Part shown: piece by piece, positions 1-8,544 of the stretch
Layout of the letters: each line of letters begins with the position of its first letter
Numbering within the stretch: the stretch's first letter is position 1
NCBI GenBank assembly: GCA_015489145.1
Contig: WGAH01000122.1
Location: forward strand, 1 to 15,608
Reading direction: 5' to 3'
Length of the DNA stretch: 15,608 nt
From: Deltaproteobacteria bacterium
Lineage (GTDB): Bacteria > Myxococcota_A > UBA796 > UBA2385
Program-made: the position numbers and the translations under genes
The notes under the pieces: model-generated
The model's database searches: none
Told to the model about the DNA's origin: nothing
Seen by the model: only the letters and a program-made list of their open reading frames with translations

Positions 1-463
1 CGCCGTCCTCGTCGCCTGTCGCCTGGGGCGTCCCCCGGCGCCGCCGGCCGGCGCCCTGGCGCTGCACCCCGGGCGCGTGCGCTCGCTCGCGGTGGAGGAG
101 GGCGTCGGCGACGCGGTCCGCCGGGGGCTCGGCGAGGCGCTGGCGAGCCGCGGCGCGGCCGGGGGCGGCGCGGCGGTGGACGTCGAGGTGCTGCGCTGGG
201 ACGAGGTCGCGGTGGCGGCGCGGGCCGGAGAGGACGGCGTTCGGCGCATTCACGGCGAGCTCGCCTTCTCCTTCACCGGTCCCGCCCCGCGCCGCGTCGT
301 GCTCCGGGGCGAGCGGAGCTACGCCTGGACGGCCGGCGACCCGGCGGGCTCGGCGGCGGCGCGGGCCGCGGCCAGCGCCGCCCTGGCCGCCGAGCTGGCC
401 GCCGAGGCCCTGGACTGGTACCTCTACGCCCCCGAGAGGGAGGGAGCAGGCGATGGCCGGTGA
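1..463 (+). CDS. lptE: LPS-assembly lipoprotein, LptE-like (5' end outside window)
   Basis: The reading frame is open from base 2, so the start lies upstream of the window. The first residues read AVLVAC, a lipobox (Leu-Val-Ala-Cys, Cys codon at 17-19), so this is the end of a lipoprotein signal peptide; only the basic N-terminus is missing. About 147 mature residues follow. They include a V-R-S-L-A-V-E strand and then an amphipathic helix (EGVGDAVRRGLGEALASRG), the pattern of LptE after its processing site, and the segment ends in a long Ala/Glu-rich helix. LptE plugs the LptD barrel that inserts lipopolysaccharide into the outer membrane. Position supports the call: lptE commonly sits directly before holA, and here the two overlap by 11 nt. 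Sequence conservation in this family is weak, so the name rests on lipobox, helix pattern, size and neighbour. Confidence 0.72.
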   Translation, partial: AVLVACRLGRPPAPPAGALALHPGRVRSLAVEEGVGDAVRRGLGEALASRGAAGGGAAVDVEVLRWDEVAVAARAGEDGVRRIHGELAFSFTGPAPRRVVLRGERSYAWTAGDPAGSAAARAAASAALAAELAAEALDWYLYAPEREGAGDGR

Positions 464-1427
464 GTTGCCCGCGGTGGCGCTGATCTACGGAGACGAGGCG
501 CTGCTCGTGCGCCGCGAGGTCGAGGCCCTCGTCGAGGCGGCGGTGGACCCGGCGCTGCGGTCCCTCAACCTCGCCGAGTACCGGGCGGCCGAGGCCGAGG
601 GCGCGCTCTCCGTCGCCCGCACCCAGCCGATGATGGCCCGGCGGCGGGCGGTGGTGGTGCGCGAGCTGGAGCGCGCGCCGGTGGCGCTCCTCGACGCGCT
701 GCTCGACTACGTCAAGCACCCGAACCCGAGCACGGTGCTCGTGCTGACCGGCGCGAAGCTGCCGCCGGCTGCGGGCGGGGTGGACCGCGGCCGCCGCCTG
801 GCGAACGCGGTGAAGAAGCTGGAGGCGGGGCTGGTCAAGCGCCTGCGCGCCGGCGACGTCCGCCCCGAGACCTTCGCCGCCGAGCACGCCCGGGCGGCGG
901 GCTGCGAGCTGGACCCGCGGGCGGCGCGCCTGCTCGTCGAGCTGGTGGGCACCGACCTGGGCACCCTGGCCGGCGAGCTGGACAAGGCCATCGCCTGGCT
1001 CGGGGGGGAGGGGCGCATCGACGCCGAGGTGGTGGCGACGGTGAGCAGCGCCGTCGCCGAGGCCGAAATCTGGGACCTGACCAACGCGCTCGCCGGCGGC
1101 GACGCCGACGCCTCCCTCGCCGCCCTGTTCCGGCTGCTGGAGGAGGGCGGCGCCGGCGAGGCGCACCGGCTGCTCGGCCTGGTGACCTGGCAGGTGCGGC
1201 AGCTCCTGGTGCTCCAGAGCGCCATGCGGTCCCGGGGCCCGCTGCCGGACTCGTGGAAGCGGGTGCCCCGCCGGCACCGGGAGGCCTCCGAGCGGGCCCT
1301 GCGCGCCCGCCCGCTCGCGCCGGCCCGGGTGCTCGGGGCGCTGGCGCGGGCGAACCGGGCCTTCAACCGCTCGCGCGCCGGGGCGCGGCGGGTCCTCGAG
1401 GGCCTGGTGCTGGAGCTGACCGCCTGA
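453..1427 (+). CDS. holA: DNA polymerase III subunit delta
   Basis: The 324-residue product has the usual length of HolA, the clamp-loader subunit that opens the beta sliding clamp. The N-terminus reads PAVALIYGDEALLVRREVEA, the family's opening strand and GDE motif (residues 6-25). It continues with R-T-Q-P-M-M-A-R-R-R-A-V-V-V, the strand that precedes the clamp-contacting region. The middle carries LGTLAGELDKAIAWLGG (about residues 169-185), the conserved L-x-x-E-L-D-K helix of domain II. The C-terminal third is the helical collar domain. The ATG at 453 lies inside the end of the lptE-like gene and is preceded by GAGGGAG at 435-441 and GGGAGCAGG at 442-450, so translation is probably coupled. 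It converges on rpsT with only 5 nt between stop codons and no recognisable terminator. Confidence 0.93.
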   Translation: MAGELPAVALIYGDEALLVRREVEALVEAAVDPALRSLNLAEYRAAEAEGALSVARTQPMMARRRAVVVRELERAPVALLDALLDYVKHPNPSTVLVLTGAKLPPAAGGVDRGRRLANAVKKLEAGLVKRLRAGDVRPETFAAEHARAAGCELDPRAARLLVELVGTDLGTLAGELDKAIAWLGGEGRIDAEVVATVSSAVAEAEIWDLTNALAGGDADASLAALFRLLEEGGAGEAHRLLGLVTWQVRQLLVLQSAMRSRGPLPDSWKRVPRRHREASERALRARPLAPARVLGALARANRAFNRSRAGARRVLEGLVLELTA

Positions 1428-1432
1428 GCGGT

Positions 1433-1708
1433 TCAGGCCTCGTTTCGGACGAGGGCCTGGACGGCGCGGGAGAGGCGGCTGACCCGGCGGGCGGCCTGCT
1501 TCTTGTGGATCACGCCCTTCTGGGCGACGCGCTGGATCATGCTCACCGCCTTGGGGAGCTGCGCCTGGGCGGCCTCGACGTCGCCGGCCTCGAGGGCCTT
1601 GCGGAGGCGCTTGATCTCGGTCCGCATGCGCGTGCGGTAGTGGCGGTTGCGCATGCGCCTCTTGAGGTTCTGGCGATGGCGCTTGAGGGCGTCCTTGTGG
1701 TTGGCCAC
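1433..1708 (-). CDS. rpsT: 30S ribosomal protein S20
   Basis: The 91-residue, strongly basic protein starts MANHKDALKRHRQNLKRRMR and ends with a helical stretch containing HKKQAARRVSRL, both diagnostic of S20, which binds 16S rRNA early in small-subunit assembly. Length is normal for the family (about 86-92). The start codon is GTG at 1708-1706 on the minus strand, with GGAG at 1720-1717 and 8 nt of spacing; S20 genes with non-AUG starts are known and a weak start takes part in autogenous control in E. coli. Convergent rpsT/holA pairs beside an lptE-like gene occur in several bacterial groups. A candidate promoter lies about 95-125 nt upstream. Confidence 0.97.
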   Translation of the reverse strand: MANHKDALKRHRQNLKRRMRNRHYRTRMRTEIKRLRKALEAGDVEAAQAQLPKAVSMIQRVAQKGVIHKKQAARRVSRLSRAVQALVRNEA

Positions 1709-1801
1709 GACGATATCTCCGAGCGATCTTCGAGAAACGGGAAGGGACGGGCCCGTCGGGGGCGCGCTCCCCCGGCCCGGGGGGCCGGTTGGGGACAGCG
1801 G

Positions 1802-1831
1802 CGGCTATCGCGGCATCCCGGGGGGTGTCAA
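1802..1831 (-). promoter_or_regulatory. Candidate sigma-70 promoter for rpsT
   Basis: Read on the minus strand, a perfect -35 hexamer TTGACA (1831-1826) is followed after 18 nt by TAGCCG (1807-1802). The -35 is a full consensus match, rare in DNA this GC-rich; the -10 keeps only the leading TA. Transcription would start near 1795 and give a leader of roughly 85-90 nt before the GTG of rpsT. Confidence 0.5.
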
Positions 1832-1896
1832 GCGCGCCGCGACGGCGGGCCCCGGCGGAGAGCTCGGGGGGGCGGGCTGCGGCCTTCTTCCGGCGA

Positions 1897-1925
1897 TTGA
1901 CCGCGACGGGGCGCCCGGCTAGGAA
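1897..1925 (+). promoter_or_regulatory. Candidate sigma-70 promoter for ugd
   Basis: TTGACC (1897-1902, 5 of 6 consensus bases) is followed after exactly 17 nt by TAGGAA (1920-1925, 3 of 6). The arrangement is the same as the tRNA promoter at 15477-15505 (TTGACC, 17 nt, TAGAAG), which supports both. The start would be near 1932, leaving about 115 nt of leader. Confidence 0.45.
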
Positions 1926-2045
1926 GCGCAGCCCCGCGCCGACGCGAGGCCCGGCGCCGCGTCCGGGCGGCGGCGTCGCCCCGGGGCCGGGAAGTCCTGC
2001 TTCGGGAACCCGCCGCCGTGCCGATGCGCGGTCGAGGAGGCAGCC

Positions 2046-3356
2046 ATGAACGGACTGAACATCGTCGTGATCGGGACCGGCTACGTGGGACTCGTCGTGG
2101 GCGCCTGCATGGCGGACCTCGGCTTCCGGGTCACCTGCGTCGACAACGATCCCGCCAAGATCGCGCTGCTCAGGGACGGGGGGGTGCCGATCTACGAGCC
2201 GGGCCTCGACGTGATCCTCCAGCGCAACACCCGCGAGGGGCGCCTGGACTTCACCACCGACGGCGACGCCGCCATCGCCGGGGCCGACGTGATCTACATC
2301 GCCGTGGGCACGCCGGGCCGCCCGGACGGCCACGCCGACCTGAGCGCGGTGCACGCGGTGGCCGAGAGCATCGGCCGGAACATGCGGCGGCCGGCCGTCG
2401 TGGTGATCAAGTCGACGGTGCCGGTGGGCACCGCCGACGAGGTGCGCGAGATCGTCGCCCGCCACGCCCGCCACGAGTTCGACGTGGTCAGCAACCCCGA
2501 GTTCCTCAAGGAAGGCGCCGCCATCGAGGACTTCACCCACCCCGACCGCATCGTCGTCGGCTGCCGCACCGAGCGCGCCCGCGAGGTGATGGGCCGCCTC
2601 TACGCCGGCCTGGTCCGCAGCGGTCGGCCGATCCTGTTCATGGACAACCGCAGCGCCGAGCTGACGAAGTACGCCTCCAACGCCATGCTCGCCACCAAGA
2701 TCTCGTTCATGAACGAGCTGGCGCGGCTGTGCGAGGCGGCGGGCGCCGACATCGAGATGGTGCGGCGCGGCGTCGGCGCCGACACCCGCATCGGTCCCCG
2801 CTTCCTTTTCGCCGGGGCCGGCTACGGCGGCTCCTGCTTTCCCAAGGACGTGCGGGCGCTGATCCGCACCGCCGAGAAGCACGGCGTGGAGCTTCGCATC
2901 GCCGATGCCGTCGAGGCGGTCAACGAGGCGCAGAAGCACCTGCCGGCCGCCAAGGTGATCGAGCGCCTCGGCCCCGACCTGCACGGCCGTCGCGTCGCCC
3001 TGTGGGGCCTGGCCTTCAAGCCCGAGACCGACGACATGCGCGAGGCCCCGAGCATCGTCATCGCCCGCGACCTGGCGGCCGCCGGCGCCGACGTGGTGGG
3101 CTACGACCCCGAGGCCCTCGGCACCGCCCGCGTCGAGCTCGGCGACGCGATCCGCTACGCCGCCAGCGCCCTGGACGCCGTCGAGGGCGCCGACGCCCTC
3201 GTGCTCGTCACCGAGTGGAGCGAGTTCCGCAACCCGGACTGGGCGCAGCTCGCCGACCGCATGCGCGGGCGGCTCATCGTGGACGGCCGCAACATCTACG
3301 ACCCCGCCGCGGTGCGCGAGGCCGGCTTCGACTACGCCGGCATCGGCCGCGCCTGA
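2046..3356 (+). CDS. ugd: UDP-glucose 6-dehydrogenase
   Basis: The 436-residue protein oxidises UDP-glucose to UDP-glucuronate in two NAD-dependent steps, supplying precursors for exopolysaccharide or LPS sugars. All family landmarks are visible: the Rossmann loop VIGTGYVGL (8-16), YEPGL (50-54), TPGRPDGHADL (89-99), IKSTVPVGT (121-129), SNPEFLKEGAAI (149-160) and HPDRIVVG (165-172). Also present are the NAMLATKISFMNE helix (212-224), the active-site GGSCFPKD with catalytic Cys264, and LAFKPETDDMREAPS near the C-terminal domain. Length is typical. The ATG at 2046 has an ideal AGGAGG (2035-2040) at 5 nt. It stands alone, without the polysaccharide cluster that often accompanies it, and runs into lepA 26 nt later. 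Confidence 0.97.
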   Translation: MNGLNIVVIGTGYVGLVVGACMADLGFRVTCVDNDPAKIALLRDGGVPIYEPGLDVILQRNTREGRLDFTTDGDAAIAGADVIYIAVGTPGRPDGHADLSAVHAVAESIGRNMRRPAVVVIKSTVPVGTADEVREIVARHARHEFDVVSNPEFLKEGAAIEDFTHPDRIVVGCRTERAREVMGRLYAGLVRSGRPILFMDNRSAELTKYASNAMLATKISFMNELARLCEAAGADIEMVRRGVGADTRIGPRFLFAGAGYGGSCFPKDVRALIRTAEKHGVELRIADAVEAVNEAQKHLPAAKVIERLGPDLHGRRVALWGLAFKPETDDMREAPSIVIARDLAAAGADVVGYDPEALGTARVELGDAIRYAASALDAVEGADALVLVTEWSEFRNPDWAQLADRMRGRLIVDGRNIYDPAAVREAGFDYAGIGRA

Positions 3357-3382
3357 CCGCCCCCCACCGCCGGAGTCCCTCC

Positions 3383-5197
<1,815 letters not shown>

Positions 5198-5199
5198 GC

Positions 5200-5212
5200 C
5201 GGCTCGGAGCCG
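5200..5212 (+). repeat. Overlapping inverted repeats after lepA
   Basis: CGGCTC-G-GAGCCG (5200-5212) is an inverted repeat with 6-base arms. It overlaps a perfect palindrome GAGCCGGCTC at 5196-5205 that includes part of the lepA stop codon. There is no T tract, so an intrinsic terminator is not supported; it could be a weak transcript hairpin or an operator. In DNA this GC-rich such palindromes also arise by chance. Confidence 0.25.
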
Positions 5213-5223
5213 CGCCGCGGTCC

Positions 5224-5232
5224 TGCTATGCT
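5224..5232 (+). promoter_or_regulatory. Possible extended -10 element after lepA
   Basis: TGCTATGCT matches the extended -10 form TGnTATnnT and lies about 20 nt before the small membrane-protein gene starting at 5253. The best-spaced -35 (TCGGAG at 5204-5209) matches only 3 of 6 bases. AT-containing hexamers are rare here, which gives the site some weight, but a transcript would start near 5239, inside the ribosome-binding region. Confidence 0.25.
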
Positions 5233-5252
5233 GCGCGGCCGGAGGTGGACGG

Positions 5253-5681
5253 ATGCTCCGCGAGCGGGCGTGTCGGAGAGGGTGGACGGTTCGGCGGCGA
5301 GGCCGGGGCGGGCGGATCCGGGGGTCGAGCCTGCTGCTGCTGGTGTTGCTGGCGGCGGGCGGGCTGTGGGCCTGGACCTTCGGCCCCTACTACTGGGACT
5401 TCATGAAGCTCAAGGAGATCAACCGTCTCGTCGCCCGGGAGTGGTCGGCCCTCGGCGAGGCCAAGGCGCGGGCGATGCTGGACTCCGAGCTCGGGAAGTC
5501 CCCGATGGGCGACTACGTGTACCCGCAGGACTGCCAGTTCACCAAGGTGTCGGCCAACCTCATGCGGCTGCACTGCGCCTATTCCGTCGACGTGCAGTAC
5601 CCCTTCGTCGAGCGCTACCGCACCCTGTCCTTCGAGGTCACCACCGACGTCGACAACCGGGGGCAGGTCGAGCAGTACTGA
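5253..5681 (+). CDS. Small membrane-anchored protein, DUF4845-like
   Basis: The 142-residue protein has a very basic N-terminus (ten or more Arg in the first 25 residues) and one transmembrane segment at about 26-43 (SLLLLVLLAAGGLWAWTF). A soluble domain of about 95 residues follows. By the positive-inside rule that domain is periplasmic. It begins FGPYYWDFMKLKEINRLV, is helical to about residue 80, then has strands containing Cys94 and Cys108, which could form a disulfide. The ATG at 5253 has GGAGGT at 5241-5246 with 6 nt spacing, a strong site. The single N-terminal helix followed by P-Y-x(n)-I-x-x-L resembles DUF4845 proteins, which often sit in lepA-lepB loci, but lepB is absent and the match is by eye only. 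Function is unknown. Codon bias and the strong ribosome-binding site make it a real gene. Confidence 0.8.
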   Translation: MLRERACRRGWTVRRRGRGGRIRGSSLLLLVLLAAGGLWAWTFGPYYWDFMKLKEINRLVAREWSALGEAKARAMLDSELGKSPMGDYVYPQDCQFTKVSANLMRLHCAYSVDVQYPFVERYRTLSFEVTTDVDNRGQVEQY

Positions 5682-5715
5682 TCGCCCGGCACGGATCGCC
5701 CGCGTCGACCCGGAT

Positions 5716-5731
5716 CCCGCCGCCCGGCGGG
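5716..5731 (+). repeat. Perfect inverted repeat in the pyrR leader
   Basis: CCCGCC-GCCC-GGCGGG is a 6-bp stem with a 4-nt loop, 28 nt before the pyrR start codon. It ends at the GATAGGGG element. No T tract follows, so it is not a standard terminator. It could be a leader hairpin connected with PyrR control, or a chance GC palindrome. Confidence 0.35.
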
Positions 5732-5738
5732 ATAGGGG
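5725..5738 (+). promoter_or_regulatory. GATAGGGG-containing element upstream of pyrR
   Basis: CGGCGGGATAGGGG is identical in 13 of 14 positions to 11860-11873, upstream of the START-domain gene. GATAGG or TAGGGG could serve as a -10 sequence. A possible -35, TCGACC at 5705-5710, is 22 nt from TAGGGG, which is too far for a standard promoter. Confidence 0.3.
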
Positions 5739-5743
5739 GGCGC

Positions 5744-5755
5744 AGCCAGGAGAGG
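5744..5755 (+). promoter_or_regulatory. pyrR ribosome-binding site with PyrR-loop-like sequence
   Basis: AGCCAGGAGAGG contains the Shine-Dalgarno sequence (AGGAG at 5748-5752, 6 nt before the ATG). It also resembles the PyrR RNA-binding loop as I recall it (ARUCCNGNGAGG), with 8 of 10 fixed positions matching without gaps; the U and one C differ. A strong flanking stem is not obvious. Overlap with the ribosome-binding site would fit translational autorepression. Confidence 0.3.
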
Positions 5756-5758
5756 GCC

Positions 5759-6307
5759 ATGGTGGAACGCAAGGTGATGGCCGCCCCCGAGGTTCGCCGG
5801 GCGGTGGCCCGGCTGGCCTCCGAGATCACGGACCGCCTCGGCGATCCGGCCTCCTACGCGCTGGTCGGCATCGTCACCGGGGGGCAGACCCTGGCCGCGC
5901 GCCTCGCGGCGGCCATCGAGGCCGGGGAGGGGACGCGGCCGGCGGTGGGCAGCCTCGACATCACGCTCTACCGCGACGACCTCTACACCGGCCTCGAAAA
6001 GCCCGTGCTCGGCGAGACCCGCCTGCCCTTCGAGCTGACGGGCACCGGGGTGGTGCTCGTCGACGACGTGCTGTTCACCGGCCGCACGGTGCGCGCCGCC
6101 CTCGACGAGCTCATGGACTACGGCCGGCCCCGGTGGATCAAGCTCGCCGTGCTCGTCGACCGGGGCCACCGGGAGCTGCCCATCGCGGCGGACTTCGTCG
6201 GCCGCGAGGTGGAGACGGCGCTGCACGACCGGGTCGAGGTGCGCCTGGTCGAGCACGGGGCCGCCGCCGACGCGGTGGTGGTGTGCTCGCCGGAGGCCCG
6301 GCCATGA
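5759..6307 (+). CDS. pyrR: Bifunctional pyr operon regulator / uracil phosphoribosyltransferase
   Basis: The 182-residue protein has the normal length of PyrR. Residues 99-110 (VLVDDVLFTGRT) are the PRPP-binding loop. GSLDITLYRDDLYTG (64-78) and GRPRWIKLAVLVDRGHRELP (122-141) are PyrR-specific, the latter carrying the basic RGHRELP segment linked to RNA binding. In the pyrophosphate loop the usual T-R-G is T-G-G here (GIVTGGQTLA, 37-46), which may lower phosphoribosyltransferase activity. PyrR senses UMP/UTP and binds pyr leader RNA, and in many bacteria also makes UMP from uracil. It heads a pyrR-pyrB-pyrC' operon; its TGA overlaps the pyrB ATG as ATGA. The ATG at 5759 follows AGGAG by 6 nt. 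Confidence 0.95.
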   Translation: MVERKVMAAPEVRRAVARLASEITDRLGDPASYALVGIVTGGQTLAARLAAAIEAGEGTRPAVGSLDITLYRDDLYTGLEKPVLGETRLPFELTGTGVVLVDDVLFTGRTVRAALDELMDYGRPRWIKLAVLVDRGHRELPIAADFVGREVETALHDRVEVRLVEHGAAADAVVVCSPEARP

Positions 6308-7239
6308 TCGGCAAGGACATCCTGGGCCTCCGCGACCTCGATGCCGCCGACATCCACCGCATCCTCGACACGGCGACCCGCTTCCGCGCCGTGAGCGAGC
6401 GGGCGATCAAGAAGGTGCCCACCCTGCGGGGGCGCACGGTGGTGACCGCCTTCTTCGAGAACAGCACCCGCACCCGCCTGAGCTTCGACCTCGCCGCCAA
6501 GCGGCTGAGCGCCGACGTGCTCGGCTTCAGCGCCTCGACGAGCTCCACGCGCAAGGGCGAGACGCTGATGGACACCGCCCGCAACCTCGACGCGCTGAAG
6601 CCCGACGCGGTGATCATCCGGCACGGGGCCGCCGGGGCGCCGCACATGCTGGCGCGGGCCTTTCCCTGGTCGGTGATCAACGCCGGCGACGGGATCAACG
6701 AGCACCCCACCCAGGGGCTGCTCGACCTGCTCACCATGCGCGACCACCTCGGCGACCTCCGCGGGCGCCGGGTCGCCATCGTCGGCGACGTGTTCCACAG
6801 CCGGGTGGCGCGCTCCGACATCTTCGGGTTGACGAAGCTCGGCGCCCGGGTCCTCGTCGCCGGCCCGGGCACGATGTGCCCGCCGGAGCTCGCCGAGCTG
6901 GGGGTGGAGCTGCGCCACACCATCGACGAGGTGATCGAGGACGTGGACGTCGTGATGATGCTCCGCATCCAGCGCGAGCGCCTCGGCCGGGCGATGATGG
7001 CCAGCAGCCGGGAATACGCCCGCTTCTACGGCCTCGACCTCGACCGCCTCCGGCGGGCCCGCCCCGACGTGCTCGTCATGCACCCGGGGCCGATCAACCG
7101 CGGCGTCGAGCTGGCTCCCGAGGTGGCGGACGGCGAGCGCAGCGTGATCCTCGAGCAGGTCACCAACGGGCTGGCCGTCCGCATGGCCCTGCTCTACCTG
7201 CTGCTCGGCCGGGGGGCCGGGGAGGGTGGCGATGCCTGA
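6304..7239 (+). CDS. pyrB: Aspartate carbamoyltransferase catalytic subunit
   Basis: The 311-residue enzyme condenses carbamoyl phosphate with aspartate, the committed step of pyrimidine synthesis. Carbamoyl-phosphate residues are present in FFENSTRTRLSF (50-61) and SSTRKGE (80-86, with Lys84). His134 is in INEHPTQGLLDL, and GDVFHSRVARSDI (161-173), LRIQRER (220-226) and HPGPINRG (260-267) supply the aspartate site. Nothing essential appears missing, so this subunit should be active. It is shorter than the N-terminally extended Pseudomonas PyrB. No pyrI regulatory-subunit gene is adjacent; instead a dihydroorotase homologue overlaps the 3' end by 8 nt, as in class A ATCases whose holoenzyme is a PyrB-PyrC complex. 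Regulation would come with pyrR from the same transcript. Confidence 0.97.
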   Translation: MIGKDILGLRDLDAADIHRILDTATRFRAVSERAIKKVPTLRGRTVVTAFFENSTRTRLSFDLAAKRLSADVLGFSASTSSTRKGETLMDTARNLDALKPDAVIIRHGAAGAPHMLARAFPWSVINAGDGINEHPTQGLLDLLTMRDHLGDLRGRRVAIVGDVFHSRVARSDIFGLTKLGARVLVAGPGTMCPPELAELGVELRHTIDEVIEDVDVVMMLRIQRERLGRAMMASSREYARFYGLDLDRLRRARPDVLVMHPGPINRGVELAPEVADGERSVILEQVTNGLAVRMALLYLLLGRGAGEGGDA

Positions 7240-8509
7240 GCGCGTGCTCCTGCGGGGCGGGCGGGTGGTGTGCCCCGCCAGCGGCCGGGACGGAATCGCC
7301 GACGTGCGGGTCGCCGACGGCCGGGTGGTCGCGGTGGGGGAGGGCGTGGAGGCCGACGGCGCCCGCGTCGTGGACTGCCGGGGCCTCGTCGTGGCGCCGG
7401 GCTTCGTCGATCTCGCGGCCGAGCTCTGCGATCCCGGCGATCCCTCCCGCGAGGACCTGCAGTCGGGCAGCGAGGCGGCGGCGGCGGGGGGCTTCACCAC
7501 GGTGCTCGCCTCGCCGGCCACCGACCCGGTGGTGGACACGGCGGCGGTGGCCGGCGACGTGCTGGCCCGGGCCGGGCGGCTCCCCGGGGCGCGGGTGGCC
7601 CAGGCCGGGGCCCTGACGGTGGGGCTGGCCGGCCGCGAGCTGGCCGAGATCGGGCTCATGGTCGAGGCGGGCTGCTCCGCCCTGTCCGACGGCGGGCGCC
7701 CGGTGGCCGACAGCCTCGTCCTGCGCCGGGCCCTGGAGTACGCCCGCCCCTTCGGCCTGCCGGTCCTGCTCCGGCCCGCGGACCCGGCCCTGGAGGCCGA
7801 GGGGGTGATGCACGAGGGGCCGGCGGCCCTGCGCGCCGGGCTGCGCGGCATTCCCCCGGAGGCCGAGGAGATCGGCGTGGCCCGGGTGCTCGGCCTGGTG
7901 CGGCGCACCGGGGCGCGGGTCCACCTCACCCACGTCACGACGGCGCGCTCCCTGGCGATGCTCGCCGCCGCGAGGGAGGAGGGCCTGCCGGTGACGGCCT
8001 CGACGCCGGCCCGGCACCTGCTGCTCGAGGATTCCATCGTCGAGCACAGCGGCTACGACTCCCGCTACCGGCTGCTGCCGCCCCTGCGGCCCGCCGCCGA
8101 CCGGCGGGCCCTGGTCGAGGCCGTGCGGAGCGGGCTCCTCGACGCGGTGATCAGCGACCACGTGCCGCTCACCCCGGTCCACAAGGAGCTCGAGTTCGAG
8201 CACGCCGCCCCCGGGGCGGTGGGGCTGGAGACGGCCTTGCGGGCCGTGCTCGGCGCCCTCGACGGCGACCCGGTGGCGGCGGTGCGGGCGCTGGCCGTCG
8301 GTCCCGCCGCCGTCCTCGGGCGACGGGCGGCGGTGGAGCCCGGCGCCGTGGCCGACCTCGTCGTCTTCGATCCCGACACGGTGGGGGTGGTGGGTCGGCC
8401 GGCGCGCGGCCGATCCGCCAACGAGCCGCTCATGGGCCTGGCGCTCCCGGGGCGCGTCGTCGCCACCCTGGTGGGTGGCCGGTTCGTGGTCGGCCCGATA
8501 CCGAACTAG
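7232..8509 (+). CDS. pyrC': Dihydroorotase-like protein, probably non-catalytic (PyrC')
   Basis: The 425-residue protein aligns along its length with type I dihydroorotases: RVVDCRGLVVAPGFVD (45-60), EAAAAGGFTTVLASPATDPV (81-100), GVMHEGP (191-197), YRLLPPLRP (279-287) and AVGLETALRAV (329-339). The metal site is broken. The DLHVHLREPG motif is DLAAELCDPG (60-69), so both histidines and the substrate-binding Arg are gone, and the third metal His is Arg181 (VLLRPAD). Asp153 (LSDGG), His234 (THVTT) and Asp309 (SDHVP) remain. An active dihydroorotase needs the HxH pair, so it should be catalytically dead, like Pseudomonas PyrC', which is needed to assemble the PyrB-PyrC' dodecamer. It directly follows pyrB with GGAGG at 7221-7225; I chose the ATG at 7232 over the GTG at 7226 on spacing. 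A true pyrC must then lie elsewhere. Confidence 0.9.
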   Translation: MPERVLLRGGRVVCPASGRDGIADVRVADGRVVAVGEGVEADGARVVDCRGLVVAPGFVDLAAELCDPGDPSREDLQSGSEAAAAGGFTTVLASPATDPVVDTAAVAGDVLARAGRLPGARVAQAGALTVGLAGRELAEIGLMVEAGCSALSDGGRPVADSLVLRRALEYARPFGLPVLLRPADPALEAEGVMHEGPAALRAGLRGIPPEAEEIGVARVLGLVRRTGARVHLTHVTTARSLAMLAAAREEGLPVTASTPARHLLLEDSIVEHSGYDSRYRLLPPLRPAADRRALVEAVRSGLLDAVISDHVPLTPVHKELEFEHAAPGAVGLETALRAVLGALDGDPVAAVRALAVGPAAVLGRRAAVEPGAVADLVVFDPDTVGVVGRPARGRSANEPLMGLALPGRVVATLVGGRFVVGPIPN

Positions 8510-8544
8510 GAAACCCCGCGGCGCCGCGCCCTCCCGCGCGGCGC
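8507..8544 (+). promoter_or_regulatory. greA leader: TAGGAA element and GC hairpin
   Basis: The 54-nt gap before greA starts with TAGGAA (8507-8512, sharing the pyrC' stop codon), the same hexamer proposed as the ugd -10; no good -35 is seen. A perfect 9-bp inverted repeat follows, GCGCCGCGC (8521-8529) and GCGCGGCGC (8536-8544), with loop CCTCCC. No T tract follows, so a standard terminator is unlikely; the hairpin may insulate greA from the pyr operon or modulate its leader. Confidence 0.4.

Larger units (their letters stand above)
1709..2045. other. Gene-free divergent region between rpsT and ugd
   Basis: This 337-nt stretch separates two genes reading away from each other. I see no credible coding region: the open frames here are short and lack family motifs and codon pattern. 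It holds a promoter candidate for rpsT on the minus strand (1802-1831), a promoter candidate for ugd on the plus strand (1897-1925) and the ugd ribosome-binding site (2035-2040). About 110 nt of untranslated leader would precede ugd. I find no tRNA or clear riboswitch in it. Confidence 0.7.

Noticed and set aside
1421..1435. Shared terminator between holA and rpsT
   Set aside because: Only 5 nt separate the stop codons, with no hairpin or T tract.
273..2984. A roughly 900-codon minus-strand frame over the lptE-like gene, holA, rpsT and the first part of ugd
   Set aside because: Its composition (His/Gly/Ala/Arg) is that of an antisense shadow; the same DNA encodes recognisable proteins in other frames.
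7226..7231. GTG at 7226 as the start of pyrC'
   Set aside because: It abuts the GGAGG at 7221-7225 with no spacing, whereas ATG at 7232 has 6 nt and begins the family's first strand.
6304..7239. Possible loss of active-site residues in pyrB, as in its neighbour pyrC'
   Set aside because: STRTR, Lys84, His134, the HSRVAR segment and HPGPINRG are all present, so this subunit looks active.
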